From positions 124,001 through 188,000 of the forward strand of contig CAWJYU010000005.1 in the NCBI GenBank assembly GCA_963847235.1: DNA of 64,000 bases, read 5' to 3'. Position 1 is the first letter of the stretch, and each line of letters opens with the position of its first letter. The DNA comes from JACDAN01 sp963847235. Its GTDB lineage: Bacteria; Actinomycetota; Thermoleophilia; Gaiellales; Gaiellaceae. Positions 24,500-32,548 of this stretch are shown here, piece after piece. The position numbers and the translations under genes are program-made. The notes under the pieces are model-generated. The model searched no databases and was not told where the DNA came from. It saw only the letters and a list, made by a program, of their open reading frames with translations.

Positions 24500-25606
24500 A
24501 TGGGATTCCTTTCCGGCCGACGCAAACAGGCACAGCGGTTCACGGACGTCGAGGCCGAGCTCGACCGCGCGCGAATCGAGCTGACGCGGGTCATCCGCGA
24601 GGAGACCGCCGCCAGCACGGCGGAGATCCAGCGCCTGCTCGCGCGCGAGCGCGCGGACTCGCTCTCCCGGCTGGAGGAGGAGGAGCGGAAGATCGCCGAG
24701 GAGCGGCGCCGGGACATCCTCGAGCGCGAGCGAAGTGCCGGCTCCGAGCTGAGCATGAAGCTCGCGGAGGCGCAGAAGCGGATGGAGCAGCGTTACGCGA
24801 ACTGGAGCGCAGACCTCGACCGGACGCACCAGGCGCTTACCGCAGAACTGAAGAGGCTCGCCGAGCGCCAGAAGGTCCTCATCGGCCAGGCTGAGAGCAG
24901 GCTCCAGGACGACCGCGAGAAGATCGACGAGGCGGGACAGCTCCAGGTCACGGCCGTCCAGACGCTCCGCGAGGAGCTCCAGCGCGCATCCGAGCTGGCC
25001 GCGCAGGAGCTCCGCGCCGAGCTGGACGTGCACGGCGCCGAGCGGCGGCGGGCCCTCGAGGAGATGAGCCAGCGCATGAAGACGCGAGAGCGGCAGCTCG
25101 CCGAGCGCGTCGAACGCGAGGAGACCGACGTCGTCCGCCGCATCCAGGCCCGCTTCGTCGACATCGAGCGGCGGCAGGTGGAGGCACTCGAACGGACCAC
25201 GAAGCAAGCGGCGGGCCGCTTCGCCGAGGCCGCAGCGCTCCAGTTCGACTCGGCGGTGAAATCCGCGCGCGAGGACGCCGCCCGCCGCCTCGCCCGCGAG
25301 CTCGATCGCGCCGTGATGATGTTCGCGCGAGAGGCCGAAACCGTCCTGGCCGAGCGGGTCGGGCAGGTCGCCGACACCGGCACGCAGCGCGTCGAGAAGC
25401 GGCTGCTCCACGTGACCGCGGGCCTCGAGCGCCAGCGCGACGAGTTCATCGCCTCGCTCCAGCAGCGCCTGAGCCAGCTGGAGCTCGAGGTGCGCGGCCG
25501 GCTGCGGACGCTCGCGGCGGAAGCGGAGGCGGAGCGATCCGTCCTCGAGAACCGTCTGCAGGAGCTTTCCCGCCGGACGGAGACGAGCGAGCCGGTTCGC
25601 CGGTAG
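24500..25606 (+). CDS. Long coiled-coil protein
   Basis: 368 residues, almost entirely heptad-like helix rich in E, R, L, A and Q (ERADSLSRLEEEERKIAEER, RMEQRYANWSADLDRTHQ). There is no signal peptide or transmembrane segment; the N terminus is short and basic (GFLSGRRKQAQRF). No family recognised; a structural or scaffolding role is the only safe suggestion. TACGAT lies nine bases before the ATG. Confidence 0.65.
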   Translation: MGFLSGRRKQAQRFTDVEAELDRARIELTRVIREETAASTAEIQRLLARERADSLSRLEEEERKIAEERRRDILERERSAGSELSMKLAEAQKRMEQRYANWSADLDRTHQALTAELKRLAERQKVLIGQAESRLQDDREKIDEAGQLQVTAVQTLREELQRASELAAQELRAELDVHGAERRRALEEMSQRMKTRERQLAERVEREETDVVRRIQARFVDIERRQVEALERTTKQAAGRFAEAAALQFDSAVKSAREDAARRLARELDRAVMMFAREAETVLAERVGQVADTGTQRVEKRLLHVTAGLERQRDEFIASLQQRLSQLELEVRGRLRTLAAEAEAERSVLENRLQELSRRTETSEPVRR

Positions 25607-25680
25607 CTGGTTCGATACCAACTTCGGTGGGAAGGGTTCGTCTACGAAAAGACGAATCAGAGCCGATCGAAGGCGCAGAG

Positions 25681-25875
25681 ATGACCGAGATCGTCGAGTA
25701 CAACCAGAGCGACCGGGACAAGGTCGCCAGCTGGCGTCTTCACCAGCTCATGGAGGCGGGCTATCCCGTCCACCTCGCAGAGCGCCTGGCCCAGAGCGAG
25801 GCGGATCTCCACCGGGCCGTCGAGCTCCTTCGCCAGGGCTGCGACGCGACAGTCGCCGCCGAGATCCTGCTCTAA
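25681..25875 (+). CDS. Small helical protein (UBA-like layout)
   Basis: 64 residues: TEIVEYNQSDRDKVASWRLH, then LMEAGYPVHLAERLAQSEAD and LHRAVELLRQGCDATVAAEI. The pattern of three short helices with an AGYP turn resembles UBA-like helical bundles. The frame is open upstream, but ATG 25681 follows a purine-rich AGGCGCAGAG. Two bases after its end lies the tip of the fold-back element. Confidence 0.65.
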   Translation: MTEIVEYNQSDRDKVASWRLHQLMEAGYPVHLAERLAQSEADLHRAVELLRQGCDATVAAEILL

Positions 25876-26038
25876 GAACTCGTTCCAAAATGAGCGCTGT
25901 GCCGCCAGGCCGCGCTGGGCGGCGCCAGGCGTCGTCCTCAACCGCGCCCATATCGACTTGATATGGACGCGGTCTGCGTCCGGGCCTGGCATCCACCCAT
26001 CGCACCCTGGCGACGAGCCACATTCTGAAACGAGTTCT
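25876..26038. repeat. 163-bp fold-back (MITE-like) palindromic element
   Basis: The ends AGAACTCGTTCCAAAATG and, read on the other strand, AGAACTCGTTTCAGAATG agree at 16 of 18 positions. The homology continues inward through both arms (CGCCAGG, TGGG, GCCAGGC) to a central ACCGCG-CCATATC-GACTT-GATATGG-CGCGGT hairpin at 25941-25973. The whole element is therefore one long imperfect palindrome with no reading frame. It sits between a small gene and xseA. Confidence 0.8.
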
Positions 26039-26116
26039 AGGCTGCCCCACCTCACTCAGGGCCGTGGCCGAATCGGCGGCTGGCCCGGCTCAGCCCCTGC
26101 TGGCATCCTGGGCGCT

Positions 26117-27199
26117 GTGAGCAAGGTCGAGGCGGCCCGGTACGGCGACCGGAAGGTCTATTCGGTCTCGGCGTTCAACCGCGGCGTCGCCGATTGGCTC
26201 TCGCGCCTCCCGACCGTGTGGGTCGAGGGAGAGGTGACCGAGCTGCGCCGGCAAGACCGCTGGGCCAGCGTCTTCTTCACGCTCAAGGATCCGGCCGACG
26301 GCTCCTGCCTGCGTGTCTCGATGCCGCGCAGCCAGTTCGACGCGCTGCGGCTCGACCTCGTGGACGGAGAGCGCGTACATGCCTACGGGCGACCCGAGCT
26401 GTTCGAGGTGCGCGGCGACTTTCGTTTTCGCGCGCTGTCGATCGAGCGCTTCGGGCTCGGCGACCATCTGGCGGCGCTCGAGCGGCTGAAGCGGAAGCTG
26501 GCGGCGGAGGGTCTCTTCGAGCGGCGACGGCCGCTGCCGCGCTTCCCGCGCCGGATCGGGCTGGTCACGGGGAACGACGCGGCGGCGAAGCGCGACGTCC
26601 TGACGGCGCTGACCGCCCGCTTTCCGCCGGCGCGCGTCGTCGTGGCCGAGACGTACGTGCAGGGCCCACGCGCCGCGCCGGCGATCGTCGAGGCGATCGG
26701 TGGGCTGTGCGAGATCGACGACCTGGACGTGATCGTCCTGGCGCGCGGCGGCGGGAGCTTCGAGGACCTGCTGCCGTTCAGCGACGAGCGCCTCGTGCGA
26801 GCGGTGGCCGGCTGCCGGGTGCCGATCGTCTCCGCGGTCGGCCACGAGCAGGACACACCCTTGACGGATCTCGCCGCCGACGTCCGAGCCTCGACTCCGA
26901 GCGTCGCCGCCCGGCTCGTGGTTCCCGACGCCGACGAGCTGCGGGAGCGCCTGGAGCAGACGCGAGACCGGCTGCGGCGCGCGCCGCTGCTCACCGTCGA
27001 GCGGAAGCGCGCGCGGCTCGACGGGGCCTTCGGCCGGCTGCGCGCACTCTCCCCCAGCGCCACGCTCGAGCGCGGGTACGCGATCGTGCGGCGCGAGGGA
27101 CGCATCGTTCGCGCCTCGAGCGAGGTCGACGCGGGAACGCATGTCGACGTCGAGCTGGGCGAAGGGGGCTTCGGCGCGACCGTCGAGGACACGAAGTGA
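26117..27199 (+). CDS. xseA: Exodeoxyribonuclease VII large subunit
   Basis: 360 residues, shorter than the roughly 400-450 of many homologues but with all blocks. The N-terminal OB fold is VWVEGEVTELRRQDRWASVF. The nuclease domain shows PRRIGLVTGNDAAAKRDVLT, VVVAETYVQGPRAAPAIVEA, DVIVLARGGGSFEDLLPFSD and PIVSAVGHEQDTPLTDLAAD followed by RASTPSVAA. It degrades single-stranded DNA together with XseB. GTG 26117 is the first start fitting the family. Its TGA overlaps the GTG of xseB. Confidence 0.95.
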   Translation: MSKVEAARYGDRKVYSVSAFNRGVADWLSRLPTVWVEGEVTELRRQDRWASVFFTLKDPADGSCLRVSMPRSQFDALRLDLVDGERVHAYGRPELFEVRGDFRFRALSIERFGLGDHLAALERLKRKLAAEGLFERRRPLPRFPRRIGLVTGNDAAAKRDVLTALTARFPPARVVVAETYVQGPRAAPAIVEAIGGLCEIDDLDVIVLARGGGSFEDLLPFSDERLVRAVAGCRVPIVSAVGHEQDTPLTDLAADVRASTPSVAARLVVPDADELRERLEQTRDRLRRAPLLTVERKRARLDGAFGRLRALSPSATLERGYAIVRREGRIVRASSEVDAGTHVDVELGEGGFGATVEDTK

Positions 27200-27407
27200 C
27201 CTTCGAAGAGGCGCAAAGGGAGCTCGAGCGGATCGTCCACCAGCTCGAGAGCGGCCAGGCGGACCTGGACGAGGCGATCACGCTGTGGGAGCGCGGCGAG
27301 GAGCTCTACCGCCTCTGCGCGGACAAGCTGGACTCGGCGCAGGGCAAGATCGAGGAGCTGACACGCCGGGTGGAGGCCGTGCGTCCGGCGGGGACCGGCG
27401 TGCTTAG
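27196..27407 (+). CDS. xseB: Exodeoxyribonuclease VII small subunit, stop lost to an apparent one-base deletion
   Basis: The first 60 residues are a typical XseB helical hairpin: TFEEAQRELERIVHQLESG, DLDEAITLWERGEELYRLC. As sequenced, the frame reads on without a stop into the following cyclic-nucleotide-domain gene. Adding one G to the G-run at 27390-27393 gives a TAG at 27405-27407 and a normal 70-residue protein, so a homopolymer deletion is the likely explanation. GTG 27196 overlaps the xseA stop (GTGA). Confidence 0.85.
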
Positions 27408-27410
27408 AAT
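27405..27410 (+). promoter_or_regulatory. -10 element of the cyclic-nucleotide-domain gene
   Basis: TAGAAT ends 7 bases before ATG 27418. Its TAG is also the presumed xseB stop codon. Confidence 0.55.
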
Positions 27411-27417
27411 CCAAGCG

Positions 27418-27831
27418 ATGGCCGACCAGGAACTCAACGCGCTCCTCAAGCAGGTGCCGCTCTTCTCCGACCTCGACAATCGGGAGATCGGCCAGGTGGC
27501 GGAGTCGATGAAGCGTCGCAACTTCTCCGCCGGCCAGGAGATCGCGCGCGAGGGCGAGAGCGGCGTCGGCTTCTTCGTGATCGAGGACGGCAACGCCAAG
27601 GTGACCGTCCACGGCGAGGAGCGCCGCCGACTAGGCCCCGGGGACTACTTCGGCGAGATCGCGCTCATCGCCCAGAGCGCACGGACCGCGACCGTTACGG
27701 CGGAAAGCGACCTGACCACACACGGCATGACGTTCTGGGACTTCCGGCCGCTCGTCGAGGGCAACGCTTCGATCGCGTGGAAGCTCCTCCAGGCGTTCGC
27801 GAAGACGTACGGCCGGGACGAGCACCACTAG
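27418..27831 (+). CDS. Stand-alone cyclic-nucleotide-binding-domain protein
   Basis: 137 residues made of one CRP-type cNMP-binding beta-roll: VPLFSDLDNREIGQVAESMK, then REGESGVGFFVIEDGNAKVT, then GPGDYFGEIALIAQSARTAT, which is the phosphate-binding cassette with Glu and Arg. There is no helix-turn-helix, so it is not a transcription factor by itself; such single-domain proteins may gate partners or act as receptors. The four last bases overlap the convergent glycerate kinase gene. Confidence 0.85.
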   Translation: MADQELNALLKQVPLFSDLDNREIGQVAESMKRRNFSAGQEIAREGESGVGFFVIEDGNAKVTVHGEERRRLGPGDYFGEIALIAQSARTATVTAESDLTTHGMTFWDFRPLVEGNASIAWKLLQAFAKTYGRDEHH

Positions 27832-28754
27832 GCGAGGCGGCGTCCGAGCTCCACGAGGTCCTCGCGCGCCCGCGCGGGATCGCCGCTGAGCTCGTAGGCC
27901 TCGACGCCCTCCGGCGCTTCGACTACCCGCCCGCCGAAGAGCACGCAGCGCACGCCGCGCTCCGCGGCGAGACGCGCGACCTCTCCCGGCGCCTTGCCGA
28001 TCCAGCTCGTCGCGTCGACCGTTCCCTCGCCGGTGACGACGAGATCGACGCCGCCGAGGTGGTCGTGGAACCCGATCAGGTCGAGGACGAGGCCGGCGCC
28101 CTCGACGAGCTCGGCGCCGAGGGCGGCAAGCGCTGCGCCGAGCCCGCCCGCGGCTCCGGCCCCGGGGAGCTCTCGAAACGGCGCCAGCGACCGCCGCTCC
28201 AGCAGCCGCCGCTCCAGCTCGACGGCTTGCTCCGGCGTCGCGCCCTTCTGAGCGGCGAAGACACGGGCAGCGTCGACGAGCGGCGAGCGCACGTCGCACG
28301 CGGCCCGCACGGGCACCCGGAAGCCGCCGAGCAGCTCCATCAACCCGGCGCCCCCGTCGACGTTCGCGGTGCCGCCGAGGAAGACGACGATCTCGGCCGG
28401 TTCGGCGTCCTGTACCTCGAGCAAGAGCTCGCCCAGGCCCCGGCTCGACGCACGCAGCGGGTCCCGCTCCTGCTCGGCGACGAGCCCTAGCCCGATCGCC
28501 TGGGCGGACTCGACGAGCGCCGTCCCGTCCTCGCCCAGCAGCCAGCGGGCGAGGACCGGTCGCCCGTGGGGGTCGGAGACTTCCGCCTCTCGCCACTCGC
28601 CGGCCACCGCTGTGGCCAGCACGTCGAGCGTCCCCTCGCCGCCGTCCGCAACAGGGAGCTCGACCGCGCCGCCGAGCCCTTCGGCCAGGGCGGCCGCGGC
28701 CTCCCGGGCGGAGAGGACGCCTTTGAGGCTAGCCGGACATGCGAGCGCGTTCAC
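27828..28754 (-). CDS. Glycerate kinase (GarK/GlxK family)
   Basis: 308 residues. The family start is shortened (ALACPASLKGVLSAREAAAA replacing the usual PDSFKGSL), followed by PVADGGEGTLDVLATA, FLGGTANVDGGAGLMELLGG, ACDVRSPL and VVTGEGTVDATSWIGKAPGE. These are the GK-II blocks. It phosphorylates glycerate to 2-phosphoglycerate (3-phosphoglycerate in some relatives). GTG start at 28754, inside the 3' end of the flippase-like gene (26-base overlap), so it belongs to the same transcription unit. Confidence 0.9.
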   Translation of the reverse strand: MNALACPASLKGVLSAREAAAALAEGLGGAVELPVADGGEGTLDVLATAVAGEWREAEVSDPHGRPVLARWLLGEDGTALVESAQAIGLGLVAEQERDPLRASSRGLGELLLEVQDAEPAEIVVFLGGTANVDGGAGLMELLGGFRVPVRAACDVRSPLVDAARVFAAQKGATPEQAVELERRLLERRSLAPFRELPGAGAAGGLGAALAALGAELVEGAGLVLDLIGFHDHLGGVDLVVTGEGTVDATSWIGKAPGEVARLAAERGVRCVLFGGRVVEAPEGVEAYELSGDPARAREDLVELGRRLA

Positions 28755-29781
28755 GCGGCGCCGCGGGCCGGAGCTCCTCGACCACGGACTCCTCCGATTC
28801 CTCTTCCGGCATCCGCCGCAGGTTCTCGAGCGAGAGCCCCTCGCGCATGAGGAAGATCAGCCCAACGCCCACGCCGACGGACATCTCCAGCACCTGGAGG
28901 CCGAGCCCGAAGGCGAGCCCGGTCGAGTAGGCGACCCCGTACGAGACGAGGGGCAGGGCGACGACCGCCTGGAGCAGGCCGATGTTCCCCGGCCAGAGCG
29001 GGAAGATGGTTGCGACGTTCATCAGCAGCAGCACGACGGCTGCGGCCGAGATCGGTGCGTCGATGCCGAACGCCGCCATCATCGACCAGACGGCGAACAG
29101 CTGAATCAGCCAGCCGGTCGTCTGCAGCACAGCAGCCAGTGCCGCAGCCCTCGGCTTGCGCAGGACGTGAAGCCCGCGCTGGGCCATCGCCAGCAGCCGC
29201 CGGACCGCCAGCGCTCCTTCGGGAAGGGGACGCAGCTCGCGGCCGGCGACGAGGATCGCGACCAGGAAGAGCGCAATCCCGACAACCGCTACGAGCTCGA
29301 GGCTCGTGACCGCCCAGTGCGGGATTCGCGTCGTCGCGAGCACGAACGCGGTCAGCAGAAGCGCCGGGACGAGGTCGAAGAGGCGGTGCGCGAAGACGGT
29401 TCCCAGCAGCCGGCCGGTGACGCCCTGGCCTCTCGGCGTCCACCGTGCGAGGACGCCGACGCGGGCCAGTTCGCCGATTCGTCCAGGGAGCACCGCGTTC
29501 GCCAGGAGGCCGACGGCGAACGCCGAGAACACGCTCGGGAACGGCGGTTCCTGCGCTCGCGGAAGCGCCTGGCGGATCACGACGTTCCAGGAGACTGCGC
29601 GGACGAGCACCGAGGCGAGGTTCAACAGGAGCGCCACGCCGACCCAGCGCCAGGAGACGGCTTCGAACGCGTCCCCGACCAGGCTCCAGTCCGGGCCGCG
29701 CCACCAGAGAAGGAGCACGACGGCGGCGATCCCCGGCAGGACGACGGCGGCGCGGAGAAGGTGGCGGCGGGAAACGGTCAC
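28729..29781 (-). CDS. Flippase-like membrane protein (LPG-synthase transmembrane / UPF0104 family)
   Basis: 350 residues with about eight transmembrane helices. Typical phrases are SVLVRAVSWNVVIRQALPRA, FAVGLLANAVLPGRIGELAR and FPLWPGNIGLLQAVVALPLV. The family (AglD/MprF N-terminal type) moves or modifies lipid-linked sugars. Its GTG overlaps the stop of the glycosyltransferase gene (GTGA), so the two probably act on the same glycolipid. The frame is open far upstream but that part lies inside the glycosyltransferase gene. Confidence 0.85.
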   Translation of the reverse strand: MTVSRRHLLRAAVVLPGIAAVVLLLWWRGPDWSLVGDAFEAVSWRWVGVALLLNLASVLVRAVSWNVVIRQALPRAQEPPFPSVFSAFAVGLLANAVLPGRIGELARVGVLARWTPRGQGVTGRLLGTVFAHRLFDLVPALLLTAFVLATTRIPHWAVTSLELVAVVGIALFLVAILVAGRELRPLPEGALAVRRLLAMAQRGLHVLRKPRAAALAAVLQTTGWLIQLFAVWSMMAAFGIDAPISAAAVVLLLMNVATIFPLWPGNIGLLQAVVALPLVSYGVAYSTGLAFGLGLQVLEMSVGVGVGLIFLMREGLSLENLRRMPEEESEESVVEELRPAAPRERARMSG

Positions 29782-30914
29782 GCGGCGACCGGAATCCGTC
29801 CGAGCGCGCGCTCGTAGACGTCCACCAGCCGCCTGGCGATCCCGTCCCACGAGTACCGCTCCTCGGCGAGGCGGCGGGCCGCGAGACCGGCGTGGCAGCG
29901 GGCGTCCTCGTCCGCGAGCAGCTGCGTCATCGCCTCCGCCAGCGCAGCGGGGTCGCCGGGCGGAACGCTGAGGCCCGCCTCGTCCGACATCACCTCGCGG
30001 TACCCCTCGATGCTCGACGCGACGACCGGCGTCGCGCAGGCGAAGGCGCGCGTCAGGACCATGCCGAAGCTCTCGCCGCCGAGCGACGGCGCGGCCATCG
30101 CCTTGGCGCCGAGCAGCTCCTCGGTCAGTCGTTCCTGGGGCAGGAACCCCAGGATCTTGATCCCGTCGGAGGGCGTCCGGAGCTTCGCCATCAGGAGCCG
30201 CACGGCCAACGGGTCCGCGCCGATCACGCGCAGCTCGGCGCCTGTTCGGCGGCGAATCTCCGGCCAGGCGCGAAGCAGGATCGGCAGTCCCTTGCGGGCC
30301 TCTTGGCGGCCGACGAACAGGATCCTGTCCTCGCGGCCGGACGGGTCTGCCTCGGGCGGGATCAGCACGCCGTTCGGGATCACCTCGTAGTCGGCGGGCG
30401 AGTAGCGGCTCGCCGAAGCCTTCGCCTGCTCGGAGACGGCGACACGCACGTCGATGCGGTCGAGGAGGAACCCCCAGACCGGCATCGACGCCCTCGCCCA
30501 CACGAGGTCGCCCGACGCGTGGAAGGTCGCGACGACCGGGCACTTCGCCATCGCCAGCGATGCGATGCACAGGGTCGGCGTCAGCGGCTCGTGCAGGTGG
30601 AGCAGGTCGAAGCGCTCGCGCTCGAGCGCCTGCTTGATCCGCCAGACGGAACGTGGTCCGAGGATGATGTTCGGCAGCGAGCCGTTGGCAGGGACGATCG
30701 CGGAACGGCCCACGGGGATCACGTCGGGCGGCGGTGGCCCGTCGCGACCCTCCCGGGGGTGGAGGGCCCGCGTGAACTGGCCGGGCGGGTCGTTTCCGAT
30801 GATCGTCCGGGTCTCGATCCCGAGCTTCCGGAGCGCGTCGGCCTGGAGCTCCGCGTGCTCGACGACAGCGCCCCAGAAGGACCAGGAGAAGGGGACGACG
30901 ATCCCGACCTTCAT
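29778..30914 (-). CDS. GT4-family glycosyltransferase
   Basis: 378-residue GT-B retaining glycosyltransferase. It begins MKVGIVVPFSWSFWGAVVEH, resembling phosphatidylinositol-mannosyltransferase-type enzymes, and has LLHLHEPLTPTLCI, YEVIPNGVLIPPEAD, ILFVGRQEARKGLPILLRAW and, near residue 290, GESFGMVLTRAFACATPVVA with the EX7E glutamates. It transfers a nucleotide-activated sugar, probably on the cytosolic membrane face, to a lipid or glycerate acceptor. Neighbouring flippase-like and glycerate-kinase genes support a glycolipid or glucosylglycerate-like product, but this is inference. Confidence 0.88.
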   Translation of the reverse strand: MKVGIVVPFSWSFWGAVVEHAELQADALRKLGIETRTIIGNDPPGQFTRALHPREGRDGPPPPDVIPVGRSAIVPANGSLPNIILGPRSVWRIKQALERERFDLLHLHEPLTPTLCIASLAMAKCPVVATFHASGDLVWARASMPVWGFLLDRIDVRVAVSEQAKASASRYSPADYEVIPNGVLIPPEADPSGREDRILFVGRQEARKGLPILLRAWPEIRRRTGAELRVIGADPLAVRLLMAKLRTPSDGIKILGFLPQERLTEELLGAKAMAAPSLGGESFGMVLTRAFACATPVVASSIEGYREVMSDEAGLSVPPGDPAALAEAMTQLLADEDARCHAGLAARRLAEERYSWDGIARRLVDVYERALGRIPVAA

Positions 30915-30921
30915 CGGCGGG

Positions 30922-30927
30922 ACCCTA
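30922..30927 (-). promoter_or_regulatory. -10 element of the glycosyltransferase unit
   Basis: TAGGGT on the minus strand, 7 bases before ATG 30914. Confidence 0.45.
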
Positions 30928-30950
30928 CCCCGCAGGCGCCAGATGTCCTC

Positions 30951-31069
30951 TCAGCTCTCGATGAACACCCGGTAGCGGCGCTGCCAGTCGTCGGTGTCGC
31001 CGAACGCTGCTCTCAGCGGGCCGTGGTCGAGGGGGATCGCGGGGTCGGAGAGTCCGGCGTTGGCGGCGC
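30951..31069 (-). pseudogene. Possible C-terminal gene remnant
   Basis: Between the glycosyltransferase and the kinase operon a minus-strand frame reads protein-like text ending DDWQRRYRVFIES and a TGA at 30951-30953. It has no start of its own; upstream it runs out of frame under the kinase gene. It could be the tail of a lost gene or chance. Confidence 0.25.
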
Positions 31070-32548
31070 CTAGGCGCTCTGTGAAATGGCCGCGGCCTGC
31101 TGTTCCTGCCGCGCAGCGACGAGCGGGAGGTCGACGACGAACGTCGAGCCCTCGCCCTCCTTGGACTCGACCGACACGCGTCCGTCCATGCGGCGGGCGA
31201 GCTCACGGCAGATGTAGAGGCCGAGCCCGGTGCCGCCGACGCCGCGTCTCAGGTTCGGATCGACGCGGTAGAACTTGCCGAAGATCCGCTGCTGCTCGCC
31301 GTGAGGGATCCCGAGGCCCTGGTCGCTCACCTCGAAGCGAAGGCCGCCCGCCCGCGGCTCGACACGCAGCTCCACGCGACCGCCCTCCGGCGAGTACTTG
31401 ACGGCGTTGTCGACGAGGTTCAGGAGGATCTGGCGGAGCTTGTCCCCGTCCCCGACCACCGGCTCCAGGCCGTGTGCCGACGCAAACGACAGCTCGACCG
31501 TCGCCGGGCCGTCAAGCGAGGCGCGCATCTGCTCGACGACCTCGCCGAGCAGCGCTTCCACCTCGATCTCCTCCTGGACGAGCCGCATGCGTCCTGCGTC
31601 GAGCTGGTTCGCGAACAGGATGTCGCCCACGATCCGCGTCAGGCGCTCGCACTCGTGCGCGATCACCTCCAGCAGCCGCTCCTCGGTCTCGTCGTCGAGC
31701 TGCACGTCGCTCCGCCGGAGCGTCTGCGCGCAGCCGTAGATCGCCGACAGCGGCGTGCGCAGCTCGTGGGAGACGGTGGCGACGAACTCGCTCTTGAGCT
31801 CGTCCAGCGCGCGTTCCTCGGTGAGGTTTCGGAACGCGTAGACGACGCCGCCGTCGAACTCTACGCCCGAGAGCGACAGCCACAGCTCACGCCCGGACAC
31901 GTCGAGCGGAACCGTTGCGTCGCGCGCCGAGGGTCCCGGCTCCGGGGAGACCGGCACGCCCCCGACGATCGCATCCCACCCTGGCAGCGCCTCGCCGACC
32001 GGCCGTCCGAGCACGCTCGCCGCGGGAATCCCCGTAATCGCCTCCGCAGAGGGGTTCCAGTAGAGGATCTTCTCGTCGGCGTCCACCAGCACGACGCCGT
32101 TGTCCACGTGTTCGAGCACCCGCGCGTGCCGCTCTAGGAGCGCCTGCTGGTCGGCGACCTGGCGGTCGAGCCGGCGCATTCGGATCGCCCGCTCGAGGGA
32201 GGCTACGAAGTAGTCGCGGTCGATCGGCTTCTGGACGAAGTCATACGCCCCGCCGCGCAGCGCCTGCACGGCGAGGTCGTGCTCGCCGTGGCCGGTGATG
32301 AGGAGGATCGGCGTGCCCGGCCGCAGCTCCTTCGCCGCGGTCAGCAGCGCGAGCCCGTCCATTCCGGGCATCTTGATGTCGCTGACGATCGCGTCGTAGT
32401 CGATCCGGCGGATCTGCTCCAGCGCCCTCAGGCCGCTGTCCGCGGTGTCCACCTCGATCCCCGACATGCGCAGCTGCAGCGCCTCGGGAAGCGCTTCGAG
32501 CAGCGCCTCGTCGTCATCGACGAGCAGGATCCGCGCCGACTCGCTCAC
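31070..32548 (-). CDS. Hybrid REC-PAS-histidine kinase
   Basis: 492-residue cytoplasmic signalling protein. Residues 5-120 are a receiver domain with LLVDDDEALLEAL, phosphoacceptor Asp in IVSDIKMPGMDGLALL, and the late Lys in FVQKPIDRDYF. Residues 135-245 form a PAS domain (VDNGVVLVDADEKILYWNPS). HisKA follows with FVATVSHELRTPLSAIYGC, then the ATPase with ILLNLVDNAVKYSPEGG, FEVSDQGLGI and GVGGTGLGLYICRELA. Having its receiver at the N terminus makes it a phosphorelay intermediate that another kinase can switch. Its GTG overlaps the stop of the upstream kinase gene. Confidence 0.93.
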   Translation of the reverse strand: MSESARILLVDDDEALLEALPEALQLRMSGIEVDTADSGLRALEQIRRIDYDAIVSDIKMPGMDGLALLTAAKELRPGTPILLITGHGEHDLAVQALRGGAYDFVQKPIDRDYFVASLERAIRMRRLDRQVADQQALLERHARVLEHVDNGVVLVDADEKILYWNPSAEAITGIPAASVLGRPVGEALPGWDAIVGGVPVSPEPGPSARDATVPLDVSGRELWLSLSGVEFDGGVVYAFRNLTEERALDELKSEFVATVSHELRTPLSAIYGCAQTLRRSDVQLDDETEERLLEVIAHECERLTRIVGDILFANQLDAGRMRLVQEEIEVEALLGEVVEQMRASLDGPATVELSFASAHGLEPVVGDGDKLRQILLNLVDNAVKYSPEGGRVELRVEPRAGGLRFEVSDQGLGIPHGEQQRIFGKFYRVDPNLRRGVGGTGLGLYICRELARRMDGRVSVESKEGEGSTFVVDLPLVAARQEQQAAAISQSA

